Assembly (NCBI GenBank): GCA_963789565.1
Contig: CAWBKX010000002.1
Location: forward strand, 806,001-870,000
Direction: 5' to 3'
DNA from: CALAGB01 sp963789565
GTDB taxonomy: Bacteria; Chloroflexota; Chloroflexia; Thermomicrobiales; Thermomicrobiaceae
DNA: 64,000 nt
Part shown: positions 7,468 through 16,827 of the stretch, one piece after another
How positions within the stretch are numbered: position 1 is the first letter of the stretch
How the letters are laid out: each line of letters starts with the position of its first letter
Program-made: the position numbers and the translations under genes
The notes under the pieces: generated by a model
Databases searched by the model: none
What the model was told of the DNA's origin: nothing
What the model saw: the letters and a program-made list of their open reading frames with translations, nothing else

Positions 7468-8331
7468 TCAATCCGTTACCGATGCTGCACGTTCGGCCGT
7501 GCTCTTGGTGGTGTTGCGCAGGGTTAAGCTGAGGCCCTCGTTCAGACTACCGGAGCGGTAGCCCTGCAAGTCAAGCGTCACGAAGCGGTAACCGGCCGCG
7601 CGCAGCTTGGTCACGATCTCACTGTGCAACTCCACCACACGCGGAAAGTCGTCAGGGTCGACTTCGAGCCGCGCCATAGTGTCGTGGTGCCGCACGCGGA
7701 AGCCGCGAAAGCCAAGTTCGCGGATCGCCCGTTCGGCGGTGGCCACCTGCTTCAGCTTCTCGACCGTAATCGGCGTGCCATAGGGGAAGCGCGACGAGAG
7801 GCAGGCAAAGGCCGGCTTGTCCCAGGTGCGCAGACCAAGATCATTTGAAATCTCGCGGATCTCATCCTTGGTCATCCCGACCTCTTGCAAGGGACTTCTC
7901 ACGCCGATCTCGCGGGCCGCGCGCAGTCCGGGCCGGTGGTCACCGACGTCGTCCGCATTGGTCCCATCCACGATGTGGGTGATCCCACGCTCATCGGCTA
8001 GCTCACGCAGCTTGCCGTACAGCTCGTTCTTGCAAAAGAAGCAGCGCTGATGCGAGTTCATGGCGTATCGAGGATCGGTCAGCTCCTCGGTTCGCATCAT
8101 CACGTGCTCGACACCGATTTCCTGTGCCAGCGCGCGCGCCTCGGCCATCTCTTCTTCGGGATAGGTGTCAGACAGACCCGTGGCGGCCAGAACTCGGTCA
8201 CCCAGAACGTCGTGCGCCACGCGCAATACGAGCGTGCTGTCGACGCCCGCACTGTAGGCCACCACAACCGAATCGAACTGCCCGAAGACATCTCGAAGTT
8301 CATCAAGTTTTTGTTGCGTCGTTGGTTTCAT
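7468..8331 (-). CDS. larE: LarE-type ATP-dependent sulfur transferase (PP-loop)
   Basis: 287 residues. LarE enzymes adenylate a pyridinium dicarboxylate cofactor precursor and insert sulfur, making the nickel-pincer cofactor of lactate racemase-type enzymes. The PP-loop VAYSAGVDSTLVLRVA is at residues 24-39. Family blocks DTYPEEEMAEA, NSHQRCFFCKNELY, DGTNADDVGDHRPGLRAA and KPAFACLSSRFPYGT follow. The Cys in ACLSSR sits in the position of the sacrificial cysteine of Lactobacillus LarE. Two more cysteines in RCFFCK could instead support a cluster-dependent variant, which I cannot decide. The SD AGAGGTG precedes the ATG at 8331. No larA, larB or larC is in the window, so the cofactor context is unseen. 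Confidence 0.88.
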   Translation of the reverse strand: MKPTTQQKLDELRDVFGQFDSVVVAYSAGVDSTLVLRVAHDVLGDRVLAATGLSDTYPEEEMAEARALAQEIGVEHVMMRTEELTDPRYAMNSHQRCFFCKNELYGKLRELADERGITHIVDGTNADDVGDHRPGLRAAREIGVRSPLQEVGMTKDEIREISNDLGLRTWDKPAFACLSSRFPYGTPITVEKLKQVATAERAIRELGFRGFRVRHHDTMARLEVDPDDFPRVVELHSEIVTKLRAAGYRFVTLDLQGYRSGSLNEGLSLTLRNTTKSTAERAASVTD

Positions 8332-8550
8332 TCATTTCACCTCTGTATACCCGGAATCTGGCACGAAAGTGGGATGTCCGCCGATGGCAGTCTAGCAAAG
8401 AATCTAACCGTAGGTCCACGAACCACTGCGCCACGGGGGAGTTCGCGCAGTTGGGAAACGAGGCCCACCGCGCAGGAGCATGCCTGGCGTGCCCCGCGGC
8501 GACAAGTCCGGTGCTCGGACTGAACATCCATTATGCCCCCCGGAGGAACC

Positions 8551-10389
8551 TTGGACGCACCACTGCACGTCAACCCCAACAACGCACGACGCATTCTCAC
8601 GTTTTCTTTGTCTCGCCGCGGGTTCATCAAACGTGGCGCCGCTTTCGGTGTCGCGTCATCGGCGGCCGGCCTGCTTCTCAGTGCCTGTGGCAGCCCGGAT
8701 TCGACGCCAGCAAGCGGTGTGGGTCAAAGCTCAGCTTCCACGCAGGTACCGGCAACCCAGACGACAGCGTCAACCGCAACACCGATACCCGCGGCGACAC
8801 CCACCGTTCAAGCTGCCGCCACGACAGCTCCAATTGGGACGTCGGTTCCCGCCAAGAATATTGGCGGCACGCTGGTGCAGGCAGCAACCGCGGACGCGAC
8901 CACCGTCAACCCGATCCTCTCAGCGGACACGGCCTCCAGTGACGTCGTCGCTCTGATGTTCAATGCGGTCATGCGAGTCGATCCGGCCAGCACCGAGCCG
9001 CGCGGCGACCTTGCCAAGTCCTGGGACATTTCTCCCGACGGGCTGACCTACACTTTCGCGTTGAACGACGGCGTCAAATGGCAAGACGGACAGTCACTCA
9101 CCGCCGACGACGTCAAGTTCACCTACGGGTTGCACCTGAACCAGGACTCTGGTTCTCCCCACACCTCAGAGCTCGCTGAGCGCATTGCATCGGTCGATGC
9201 GCCCGATTCGTCAACGGCGGTCTTCACACTGGCGGCCGCAGCGTCACCATTTCTGGTCAGCAACATGGTCTACGGCATTGTCCCCCAACACATCCTGCAA
9301 GATGTGGCCGCCAAGGACCTCGCGCAGCATCCGTTCTCGACCGGCAAGAAGGGGACGACAATCGGCACCGGCCCTTTCGTCTTTGACGACTGGGTCAAGG
9401 ACGATCACATGACGCTGACCAAGAACCTGACCTATTGGCGTGGCGCACCGAATCTGGATACCTTCTTCTTCAAGGTCGTTCCGGATCTCTCTTCGCTCGT
9501 GCAGCAACTCTTGACGGGCGAAGTCGACTACAGCGGCCGAGACGGAGTCGACGAGTCGAGCCCCAAGGAACTCCAGCAGAAATCATCGATCAACGTCGTC
9601 ACCTACGACTCGTTCGACTTCACCTATTACGGCTATCAGCTTGACGAGACCAAGTCGAAGCTCTTTCAGGAGAAAGCAGTACGGCAGGCGCTGCTGTATG
9701 CGCTCGATCGACAGCAGATGGTGGACGCGCTCAGGTTTGGATTGGGACGCGTTGCGGTTGGCACCATGGGCGTGGATTCCTGGGCGTATGATCCGGGCAA
9801 CATCACGCTGAAGTATCCCTATGATCCGAACAAGGCCAATCAGATGCTCGACGACGCAGGCTGGGTGAAGGGAAGCGACAGCGTTCGCGCCAAGGATGGC
9901 GTGAAGCTCTCCTTCAAGCTCTACACCAACACCGGAAACGACGTCCACGCCCAGTATATGGCCGTGATGCAGCAAGCCTGGAAGGCCATTGGTGTCGACT
10001 GCACACCAAATCAGGAGGAGTGGAACGCGTTCCTACAGCGAATCACGAGTACGTTCGACTTCGACATGTTCCTGATCGCGTTCTCATGGGGCGTCGACCC
10101 CGACCAGAGCAGCATGTGGTCGACCGCTGCGTACGGCGGGGGATTCAACGTCAACAAGTATTCGAATCCGCAAGTCGATGACCTGCTGCAGCAGGGGCTC
10201 ACCGAAACGTCTATACCGACACGCAAACAGATCTACACGCAGATGCAGAACATCATCGTCGATGACCTGCCAAGTGCCATCATCGATTTCCCGAAGTCGA
10301 TCGCGGCTCATAACACGCGCGTTCACAACCTTTTCCCGAACGCCGTCGACGATCGCTGGAACTCGCAAGAGTGGTGGGTCGATGCCTAG
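8551..10389 (+). CDS. Solute-binding lipoprotein of a peptide/nickel-type ABC importer (SBP family 5)
   Basis: About 612 residues. A twin-arginine-like signal SRRGFIKRGAAFGVASSAAG is followed by a lipobox (LLLSAC), so a folded-export or Sec lipoprotein is expected. After an Ala/Thr-rich linker the mature domain has the SBP_bac_5 blocks ATTVNPILSADTASSDV, PRGDLAKSWDISPDGLTYTF, WQDGQSLTADDVKFTY, GTGPFVFDDWVKDD and ALDRQQMVDAL. It would capture oligopeptides or similar ligands. No permease or ATPase genes are adjacent, so it is an orphan here. TTG at 8551 with GGAGG four bases upstream is preferred, but ATG at 8533 is possible; both keep the signal. Confidence 0.9.
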   Translation: MDAPLHVNPNNARRILTFSLSRRGFIKRGAAFGVASSAAGLLLSACGSPDSTPASGVGQSSASTQVPATQTTASTATPIPAATPTVQAAATTAPIGTSVPAKNIGGTLVQAATADATTVNPILSADTASSDVVALMFNAVMRVDPASTEPRGDLAKSWDISPDGLTYTFALNDGVKWQDGQSLTADDVKFTYGLHLNQDSGSPHTSELAERIASVDAPDSSTAVFTLAAAASPFLVSNMVYGIVPQHILQDVAAKDLAQHPFSTGKKGTTIGTGPFVFDDWVKDDHMTLTKNLTYWRGAPNLDTFFFKVVPDLSSLVQQLLTGEVDYSGRDGVDESSPKELQQKSSINVVTYDSFDFTYYGYQLDETKSKLFQEKAVRQALLYALDRQQMVDALRFGLGRVAVGTMGVDSWAYDPGNITLKYPYDPNKANQMLDDAGWVKGSDSVRAKDGVKLSFKLYTNTGNDVHAQYMAVMQQAWKAIGVDCTPNQEEWNAFLQRITSTFDFDMFLIAFSWGVDPDQSSMWSTAAYGGGFNVNKYSNPQVDDLLQQGLTETSIPTRKQIYTQMQNIIVDDLPSAIIDFPKSIAAHNTRVHNLFPNAVDDRWNSQEWWVDA

Positions 10390-10855
10390 TCATCACAACT
10401 GACGATAACGAGTTCCAACGTCTCGCGGACCTCGCCGCCGCGCGAACTGATTCCGTTGCGTTGGAGTCGCGACTGTTTCCCCGTTGGCGGTCGTCATCTT
10501 GCTTCCCCTACGATACGTCGCGGCCCGCTTTGGGCCGCGACTAGCTGCACCGGTTGTGACGACAGCCAATTGAGCGGGCGCTCGTGGATCGTTCGTGACA
10601 GGGAAATGGCCCCGTTCGCCACTACTGGGTAGAATTTCCGCGGACCTGCGAGGCCCGCTCGCGCAGGCATATCGTCGGTGTTGGCGTTCAGATGCCACTG
10701 CCGCAATGGGGAAACATGCTCAACGACGCACACCAATGCATCGGCCATTCATGGACATTGACAGTTAGCCCTGGCGCCACGATTTTCGTCACTTTTCTTG
10801 CCATCAACCTTGTTGGAAACGGATTGCGTGACGCGTTCGACCCGCGTTCCCATCG
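10390..10855. other. Intergenic region with a perfect 10-bp hairpin
   Basis: 466 bases. GTCGCGGCCC (10517-10526) pairs perfectly with GGGCCGCGAC (10532-10541) across five bases; no T-run follows. It may end the binding-protein transcript or be a structural repeat. I see no credible gene here. Confidence 0.5.
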
Positions 10856-11911
10856 ATGACCGGCGACACGTCTGCCCCCGATCGAACCGAAACGACCGCC
10901 AAGAGCCGCTTTGAAGGCATTGGAAGCTTTCTGCGCCGCAGATTCGTCCTGGGCGTTGCCTTCGGCATCCTTGTCACGGCCGCGTTCGTCTTCTTCAGCG
11001 ACGGGAAACAGGTCGCACACACGTTGCACGGATTCGAATGGGGACTCGTGCCGCTCATTCTGGCGCTGTCGCTGAGCAACTACTTGCTGCGCTTCATGAA
11101 GTGGCACCTGTATCTTCGCTGGGTCGAGGCAGCTCCACTTGCCAAGACGACCAGCCTCGTCATCTTCTTTTCCGGCCTCTCGATGGCGATCACGCCGGGA
11201 AAAGTTGGCGAGTTTCTGAAGCCGTATCTGGTGCGTCGCGTCAACGGGACGCCGCTGGCGGTTACGGCTCCGATCGTGGTCTCCGAACGCATCACTGACG
11301 GGGTCGCGATGCTCGTTCTCGCGTCGCTCGGCCTGCTCCAGGTCCACCACGGATGGATCGTCCTGGTCGCTTTGGGTTTCATCTTCGTCCTCTTTGCCGT
11401 GCTTTTGCAGCGGCAGCGTCTGGTGCGCTCGATCATGCACCGGTTTGAAGGAATCGCGTTCATCGGCAAGCGCATTGAAACACTTGAGACCCTTTACGAC
11501 AGCACGTGGCGCATGTTCAGGCCAGGCCGTCTGCTCTTCGCGGTGGTCATCAGCACACTCTCCTGGGCGGGAGAGTGCGCGGCCTTCTTCTTCGTGCTGA
11601 AGGGACTGGGGTTCAGTGCCGACTGGCATCTGCTCTTCGTGGCGACGTCGACTCTGGCCATTGCGACGCTCATCGGCGCCGTGACACTCTTGCCGGGCGG
11701 CCTCGGTGCGGCCGAATTGAGCGTGACCGGCCTGCTGATCCTCTTCATGGGGAGCGCCACCATCAATCATGAAACGGCGGCAACCGCTACCTTGCTGATC
11801 CGCTTCGCCACCTTCTGGTTCGGGATCTTGCTCGGTCTTGCCGCGCTCCTCATCAGCGAGTGGTATTTGGCCCGAATCGGCAACGCGGAGACTACCGTCG
11901 AAACGATCTGA
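10856..11911 (+). CDS. Lysylphosphatidylglycerol synthase/flippase-like integral membrane protein (UPF0104 family)
   Basis: 351 residues with about eight hydrophobic segments starting at residue 30. Conserved blocks of the family are RFMKWHLYLRWV near residue 80, SMAITPGKVGEFLKPYLV near 105, VVSERITDGVAML near 140 and GAVTLLPGGLGAAELSVTGLL near 280. Relatives include the flippase half of MprF and many proteins near glycolipid genes, so movement of a lipid-linked molecule is plausible but not shown. A second paralog lies at 55021-55986 inside a glycosyltransferase operon. No strong SD precedes the ATG at 10856. Confidence 0.85.
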   Translation: MTGDTSAPDRTETTAKSRFEGIGSFLRRRFVLGVAFGILVTAAFVFFSDGKQVAHTLHGFEWGLVPLILALSLSNYLLRFMKWHLYLRWVEAAPLAKTTSLVIFFSGLSMAITPGKVGEFLKPYLVRRVNGTPLAVTAPIVVSERITDGVAMLVLASLGLLQVHHGWIVLVALGFIFVLFAVLLQRQRLVRSIMHRFEGIAFIGKRIETLETLYDSTWRMFRPGRLLFAVVISTLSWAGECAAFFFVLKGLGFSADWHLLFVATSTLAIATLIGAVTLLPGGLGAAELSVTGLLILFMGSATINHETAATATLLIRFATFWFGILLGLAALLISEWYLARIGNAETTVETI

Positions 11912-11937
11912 CTATCCCGAAGAAGCGCGCATGAAAA

Positions 11938-11966
11938 GACCGAGGGGTGCGATGCGCCCCTCGGTC
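11938..11966. terminator. Bidirectional terminator between the UPF0104 gene and pnp
   Basis: GACCGAGGGG(TGC) pairs with (GCG)CCCCTCGGTC, preceded by AAAA and followed by TTCAATT. It lies between converging genes and can serve both strands. Confidence 0.8.
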
Positions 11967-11992
11967 TTCAATTCGTTCGCCTTGAGCGGGGA

Positions 11993-14431
11993 TTATCCCT
12001 CGCTGTCGCTGCGTCCCGGCAACGTGCGGCTATCTCGCGGGCGCCGGAGCAACCCCTCCGACTGCTCGCCGTCCGATTGCTCCTGACGAGCAGGCTGGCT
12101 CGGACGCGGTTCGCTTGAAGCGGCTGGCTGCACATCTGCAGGCGGTCGACTGCCTTGTTGTTCGTTGGAGCCGCCCGTTGAACGCGGTCGATCGTCGCCG
12201 CGGCGATCCGGTCCGCGCCGGTCGTCCCCGCCACGTGGGCGATTGTCACCGCCACCGCCGCCTCGGCGATCTCCACCACGGCCTCCGCCGCCGCCGGCAG
12301 ATCCGCCACTTCCCGGCTCAGGCATGTCGCCGGTCAGGAGTGCCTTGCGCGACAGGTTGATCTTTCCGTCGGGTCGGATGGCCGTCACGACGACGTTGAC
12401 CTCCTGGCCGACCGAAACCACGTCCTCAACCGCGTTGACGCGGTGTGGCTCGAGCTCAGAGATGTGCACGAACCCGTCTTTGCCGGGCAGGATCTCGACG
12501 AAAGCACCCGACTGGATGATCGTCTTGACCCGTCCGAAGAAGATGTCGCCCACTTCCGGCACACGCGTGATGCGCTCGACCATGTCGACCGCGCGACGTG
12601 CGCTTTCTTCGTTGACGGCACTGATAAAGACGGAGCCGTCGTCTTCGATATCCAGCTTGGCGCCAGTGGCGTCCTGAATGCCGCGAATGACTTTGCCGCC
12701 TGGGCCAATGACCTCGCCGATCTGCTTCTGCTGAATTTGGATGCGGTAGATGCGCGGCGCGTAGGCCGACATCTCAGCACGCGGAGTCTGGATGCACTCG
12801 TGCATCTTCTCCAGAATGAAGAGTCGACCGGTCTTGGCCTGCTCGAGTGCCTGCCGCATGATCTCGGCGGTGATGCCCTGGACCTTGATGTCCATCTGAA
12901 TGGCGGTCACGCCGTCGCGCGTTCCGGCAACCTTGAAGTCCATATCGCCAAGTGCGTCCTCGAGGCCCTGAATGTCGGTCAGAATCGAGAACTTGTCCGT
13001 TCCGCCATCGGTGATCAGACCCATGGCGATACCGGCCACTGGCTTGGTGATCGGGACCCCGGCATCCATCAAGGCCAGCGTGCTTCCGCAGACGCTCGCC
13101 ATTGACGTGGAGCCGTTGGAGCTCACGACCTCGGAGACGACGCGCATGGTGTATGGGAAGACGTCCTCATCCGGAAGCACGGCAAGCAACGCGCGCTCGG
13201 CGAGCGCACCGTGACCAATGTCGCGACGGCTGGGACCGCGCATGAAGCGAACTTCTCCGACGCTGTAGGGCGGGAAGTTGTAGTGGTGGATGTAGCGCTT
13301 CGATTCCTCGATACCGAGACCGTCGAGCATCTGGTTCTCGGACGTGGCGCCCATCGTCGCCACAGTCATGGCCTGGGTCTGACCGCGGGTGAAGATGGCG
13401 GACCCGTGCGCTCGAGGCAGGTAACCGACTTGCATCCAGATTTCGCGAATCTCATCGGTCTTGCGCCCATCAGGTCGCTCACCACGCTCAAGAATGCTTC
13501 CGCGCACTGCCGACTTGACCAATGCGTCGAAGATGCTCGAGACCTCTTTGGCGGTCGGTGCCTCGGCGCCGTCTGCAGCCGTCGTGAACTTCGCGACGAC
13601 CTCTTCCTTGAGCTTGGATGTCTCACTGAGGCGCTGCTCTTTTTCGGCGTGGAAGACCGCTCCGTGCAAACGATCGCCAACGAACTCGGTGATCTTGGTC
13701 TTCAGATCGACGTTCTCCGCAGGAGCGACGAACTCTCGCTTGGGCTTGCCAGCGAGCTCCTGCAGTTCAAGCTGAATCTTGACGATGCGGCGAATCTGGT
13801 CGTGCGCAAGTTGGACGGCAGCGAGCATGCGCTCTTCGCTGATCTCTCGCGCTTCACCTTCGACCATCATCACGGCGTCGGCCGTTCCAGCCACCACCAT
13901 GTCGAGTTTGCTGTCGATCAGTTGATGACTTGTGGGATTGACGACGAGCTCGCCATCGATATCGCCAATGCGGACGGCACCGACCGGCCCCGCCCACGGA
14001 ATGTCGGAGAGCATCAACGCGGTCGACGCTCCGTTGATCGACATGATGTCCGGCAGGTTCTCTTGATCGGCCGAGATGACCGTGCTGACGAGCTGCACCT
14101 CGCTGCGGTAGCCCTTCGGAAAGAGCGGGCGTACCGGTCGATCGGTGAGTCGCGCCGACAAAACAGCCGTCTCTGTCGGACGGCCCTCGCGTTTGATGAA
14201 GCCACCCGGGATCTTGCCGGCGGCGTACATCTTCTCTTCAAACTCGACGGTGAGCGGAAAGAAGTCGAGTCCTTCACGAACGGACTTCTCGCCGGTCGCG
14301 GTACAGAGCACCATGGTATCGCCGAAGCGCACCGTGACGGCGCCTCCGGCTTGTTGCGCTAACCTACCGGTCTCGATCGTCAGGACGCGCCCGCCGATCT
14401 CTACCGATCGCTCATGGATAGTAGGGGGCAT
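11993..14431 (-). CDS. pnp: Polyribonucleotide nucleotidyltransferase (PNPase) with long Gly/Arg-rich tail
   Basis: 812 residues. PNPase is the phosphorolytic 3'-5' exoribonuclease that degrades mRNA. Two RNase PH-like domains are seen (GGAVTVRFGDTMVLCTATGEK at the N-terminus; RAHGSAIFTRGQTQAM and GTRDGVTAIQMDIKVQGI in the second). They are followed by a KH domain (IGEVIGPGGKVIRGIQDATG) and an S1 domain (FFGRVKTIIQSGAFVEILPG ending in LSRKALL). The usual length is about 700; here about 100 extra residues after S1 are low-complexity, rich in RGG-like and GGDRRGGG motifs and then Pro/Ser/Gln. rpsO lies upstream on the same strand, the widespread rpsO-pnp order. Confidence 0.96.
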   Translation of the reverse strand: MPPTIHERSVEIGGRVLTIETGRLAQQAGGAVTVRFGDTMVLCTATGEKSVREGLDFFPLTVEFEEKMYAAGKIPGGFIKREGRPTETAVLSARLTDRPVRPLFPKGYRSEVQLVSTVISADQENLPDIMSINGASTALMLSDIPWAGPVGAVRIGDIDGELVVNPTSHQLIDSKLDMVVAGTADAVMMVEGEAREISEERMLAAVQLAHDQIRRIVKIQLELQELAGKPKREFVAPAENVDLKTKITEFVGDRLHGAVFHAEKEQRLSETSKLKEEVVAKFTTAADGAEAPTAKEVSSIFDALVKSAVRGSILERGERPDGRKTDEIREIWMQVGYLPRAHGSAIFTRGQTQAMTVATMGATSENQMLDGLGIEESKRYIHHYNFPPYSVGEVRFMRGPSRRDIGHGALAERALLAVLPDEDVFPYTMRVVSEVVSSNGSTSMASVCGSTLALMDAGVPITKPVAGIAMGLITDGGTDKFSILTDIQGLEDALGDMDFKVAGTRDGVTAIQMDIKVQGITAEIMRQALEQAKTGRLFILEKMHECIQTPRAEMSAYAPRIYRIQIQQKQIGEVIGPGGKVIRGIQDATGAKLDIEDDGSVFISAVNEESARRAVDMVERITRVPEVGDIFFGRVKTIIQSGAFVEILPGKDGFVHISELEPHRVNAVEDVVSVGQEVNVVVTAIRPDGKINLSRKALLTGDMPEPGSGGSAGGGGGRGGDRRGGGGGDNRPRGGDDRRGPDRRGDDRPRSTGGSNEQQGSRPPADVQPAASSEPRPSQPARQEQSDGEQSEGLLRRPRDSRTLPGRSDSEG

Positions 14432-14760
14432 AGATAAACTCCCACATCTGGGCAGACTCGATTCATTTCGAGGCTACCTTCTGCTAACTGCGTCGTGGGA
14501 GGTGTTAGGGACTGGCGTTCGATGACAGCGTGCGCGGCCGTCACCGGGCCCCAATTCCTAACTCCTTCCCCACAATCACGTACGATAAACAACGACGTCT
14601 ACCGAACCAAACCTCGTCGCGCGTTCGGCGAGGCGTTCAATAAACAAGTAGCCCAGGGAAATCCCTGGGCCGACAAATGAGTCACGTCTGGGCTTCGGAC
14701 GAGACAAGCCACATCCGGAGAAGAGACAACAGGGTCGAGGAGTGAGCGATCTGCCTGATC
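14432..14760. other. rpsO-pnp intergenic region with a repeat fragment
   Basis: 329 bases. It holds the rpsO terminator (14651-14670) and, around 14548-14575, a CCTAACTCCTTCCCC stretch resembling the repeat at 4545-4695. No gene is evident. Confidence 0.45.
14651..14670 (-). terminator. rpsO terminator
   Basis: GCCCAGGGA(14651-14659)/TCCCTGGGC(14662-14670) perfect hairpin; on the minus strand it is followed by TACTTGTTTATT. Confidence 0.75.
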
Positions 14761-15030
14761 TTACCGACGAAGACCGAGCCGCTCGATGGTTGCGCGGTAA
14801 CGTGCAGCATCCTTCTCGCTCAAATAAGCCAGGAGTCGACGCCGTCGACCAACAAGCTTCAACAGACCCCGGCGCGAGTGGTTATCGTGCGAGTGCTCTC
14901 GCAAATGCTCGACCAGGCCGTTGATCCGCTCCGTCAGAAGCGCAATCTGGACCTCCGGCGATCCGGTGTCCTCTTCGTGCGTCCTGAAACTGGAGATGAT
15001 CTCTTCTTTTTGCGCCTTGTACAACGCCAT
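14761..15030 (-). CDS. rpsO: 30S ribosomal protein S15
   Basis: 89 residues, full length for S15, which binds 16S rRNA in the small-subunit platform. The signature block TGSPEVQIALLTERINGLVEHLREHSHDNHSRRGLLKLVGRRRRLLAYL is complete (residues 22-70). It precedes pnp as in many bacteria, but a clear terminator separates the two, so readthrough or a separate pnp promoter is needed. Confidence 0.97.
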   Translation of the reverse strand: MALYKAQKEEIISSFRTHEEDTGSPEVQIALLTERINGLVEHLREHSHDNHSRRGLLKLVGRRRRLLAYLSEKDAARYRATIERLGLRR

Positions 15031-15194
15031 ACGCGTGGCGCCTCCCTCTCGGTTTTGCCCTAATCCCCTACGATAACACCATATCAGTATACCAGCGTAG
15101 CTTTACTTGATCAATCGCACATTCCGGCCGTAACCAACCGACCCGCGTGCGCAAGAGCGGACTTTTGTGCATGTGGAAGTAAACACAATGACAC

Positions 15195-15230
15195 CGGGCC
15201 GGATCACAGGCTTCGGTGATCCAGCCCGGC
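15195..15230 (-). terminator. Terminator after ilvC
   Basis: CCGGGCCGGATCAC (15195-15208) pairs with GTGATCCAGCCCGG (15217-15230) with one mismatch pair; on the minus strand a T-rich stretch (TGTCATTGTGTTT) follows. Confidence 0.7.
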
Positions 15231-15248
15231 GGAACGCAATTCAATCGC

Positions 15249-16265
15249 TTATGATCCGCTGGTCGGAATGCTACGCGCCTTGAGCCACGGCATCATGCCG
15301 CGCAGCTGATCGCCAACCTCTTCGATCATGTGGCCCTGTGCTTCCGAGCGCATCCGCAGGAAGTTCTCGCGTCCCTCGTCGTTCTCGGACATCCACTGGT
15401 CCGCGAACTTGCCGCTCTGAATGTCCTGCAGGATTTGATGCATCGACTCACGGACGCGCTCGTCGATCAACCGTGGGCCGCTGACGTAGTCACCGTACTC
15501 GGCCGTGTCGCTGATCGAGTAGCGCATATACTTCAGACCACCCTGGAACATCAGGTCGACGATGAGCTTGAGCTCGTTGAGAACCTCGAAATAGGCCAGC
15601 TCCGGCTGGTAACCGGCATCGACCAGCGTCTCGAACCCAGCCAGAACCAGCGCGCTCACGCCACCACACAGCACCGCTTGCTCGCCGAAGAGGTCGGTCT
15701 CGGTCTCTTCCTTAAACGTGGTCTCGAGAACACCGGCGCGCGTGCACCCGAGCGCCCGCCCATACGCCAGCGCGGTCTCCTTGGCTTTGCCGCTTGCATC
15801 CTGCTGAACCGCGAGGAGGGCTGGAACGCCGATCTCTTCTTTATACATGTCTCGCAGGATATGTCCTGGGCTTTTTGGTGCGATCATCGATACGTCAACG
15901 TTGTCCGGCGGGACGACGCGCCCAAAATGGATGTTGAAGCCGTGGGCGAACATGAGCGTTTTGCCGGCCGAAAGCTCTGGCGCGACGCTCTCGTCGTAGA
16001 CGCTCTTCTGGGTATGGTCCGGCATCAGCATCATGATGATGTCCGCCTGATGAGCCGCTTCACGCACCGTCGTCACGGGCAGCCCGTCGGACTTGACCAA
16101 TTCCCAGCTCTTGCTGCCTTCATACAAACCGACCACAACGTCAACACCGCTGTCATGCAGGTTGAGCGCGTGTGCGTGTCCTTGACTACCGTATCCAAGA
16201 ATCGCGACCTTCTTGCCTTCAAGCACAGAAAGATCCGCGTCCTTATCGTAATAGACCTGCGCCAC
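15249..16265 (-). CDS. ilvC: Ketol-acid reductoisomerase (class I)
   Basis: 338 residues. It rearranges and reduces acetolactate or acetohydroxybutyrate in valine, leucine and isoleucine synthesis. The NADP-binding motif is VAILGYGSQGHAHALNL (residues 20-36). The metal/active-site blocks are SPGHILRDMY, TFKEETETDLFGEQAVLCGG and YFEVLNELKLIVDLMFQGG. Length matches class I enzymes (~330-340). The start is GTG at 16265 with GAGGAG nine bases upstream. It is the last gene of ilvBNC and ends at a strong hairpin. Confidence 0.97.
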   Translation of the reverse strand: MAQVYYDKDADLSVLEGKKVAILGYGSQGHAHALNLHDSGVDVVVGLYEGSKSWELVKSDGLPVTTVREAAHQADIIMMLMPDHTQKSVYDESVAPELSAGKTLMFAHGFNIHFGRVVPPDNVDVSMIAPKSPGHILRDMYKEEIGVPALLAVQQDASGKAKETALAYGRALGCTRAGVLETTFKEETETDLFGEQAVLCGGVSALVLAGFETLVDAGYQPELAYFEVLNELKLIVDLMFQGGLKYMRYSISDTAEYGDYVSGPRLIDERVRESMHQILQDIQSGKFADQWMSENDEGRENFLRMRSEAQGHMIEEVGDQLRGMMPWLKARSIPTSGS

Positions 16266-16306
16266 GAGCTAGTCTCCTCTCACCCATCTGATCGTCATTT
16301 TCGCCC

Positions 16307-16825
16307 TCAGGCGATTGCTTCTTCTCGCGCCACGGCCACCGTGCCGCTCCCTCGAACCATCGCGACCGAGCCAGTGCGCGCGATCTCCTTGATGCCGTAG
16401 GGGCGAACCAAAGAGATCAAGCTCTCGATCTTCTCGCTGGGGCCGGTCACCTCGATGACCAGCGAATCAGTGGCGGCATCGACGATTCGTGCCCGATAGA
16501 CTTCTGAAACCAGACGCATGATATCACCGCGGGTACGCTCGGACGCGGTTACCTTGACCAGTGCCAGCTCACGATGGATCAGGTTCTCGCCCGAGACGTC
16601 GGTGACCTTGATCACCTCCAGCAGCTTGTAGAGCTGCTTCGACAGTTGCTCGATTTCCGGGTCATCGCCCATCACGCCCAGCGTGATGCGCGAGAGTCCC
16701 GGTATCTCGCTATGGCCGACGGCGATGCTGTCGACGTTGAATCCGCGCTGCCTGAACAGGCTCATGATGCGGTTCATGACTCCAGGATGGTCTTCAACCA
16801 GGACGACTAAGGTATGTGCTCCCAC
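16307..16825 (-). CDS. ilvN: Acetolactate synthase small (regulatory) subunit
   Basis: 172 residues. It binds IlvB and gives valine feedback inhibition. The N-terminal ACT domain begins at once (AHTLVVLVEDHPGVMNRIMSLFRQRGFNVDSIAVG) and is followed by the family blocks LIHRELALVKV and SLVIEVTGPSEKIESLISLVRPYGIKEIARTG. Length matches IlvN/IlvH (~160-175). The GTG at 16825 is chosen because GGAG lies eight bases upstream within the end of ilvB; it lies two bases after the ilvB stop, indicating translational coupling. A much earlier in-frame ATG would overlap ilvB by 150 bases. Confidence 0.94.
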   Translation of the reverse strand: MGAHTLVVLVEDHPGVMNRIMSLFRQRGFNVDSIAVGHSEIPGLSRITLGVMGDDPEIEQLSKQLYKLLEVIKVTDVSGENLIHRELALVKVTASERTRGDIMRLVSEVYRARIVDAATDSLVIEVTGPSEKIESLISLVRPYGIKEIARTGSVAMVRGSGTVAVAREEAIA

Positions 16826-16827
16826 GA

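Noticed and set aside
13211..14362. A 383-codon frame opposite pnp
   Set aside because: Shadow of a highly conserved gene; no SD and no domain.
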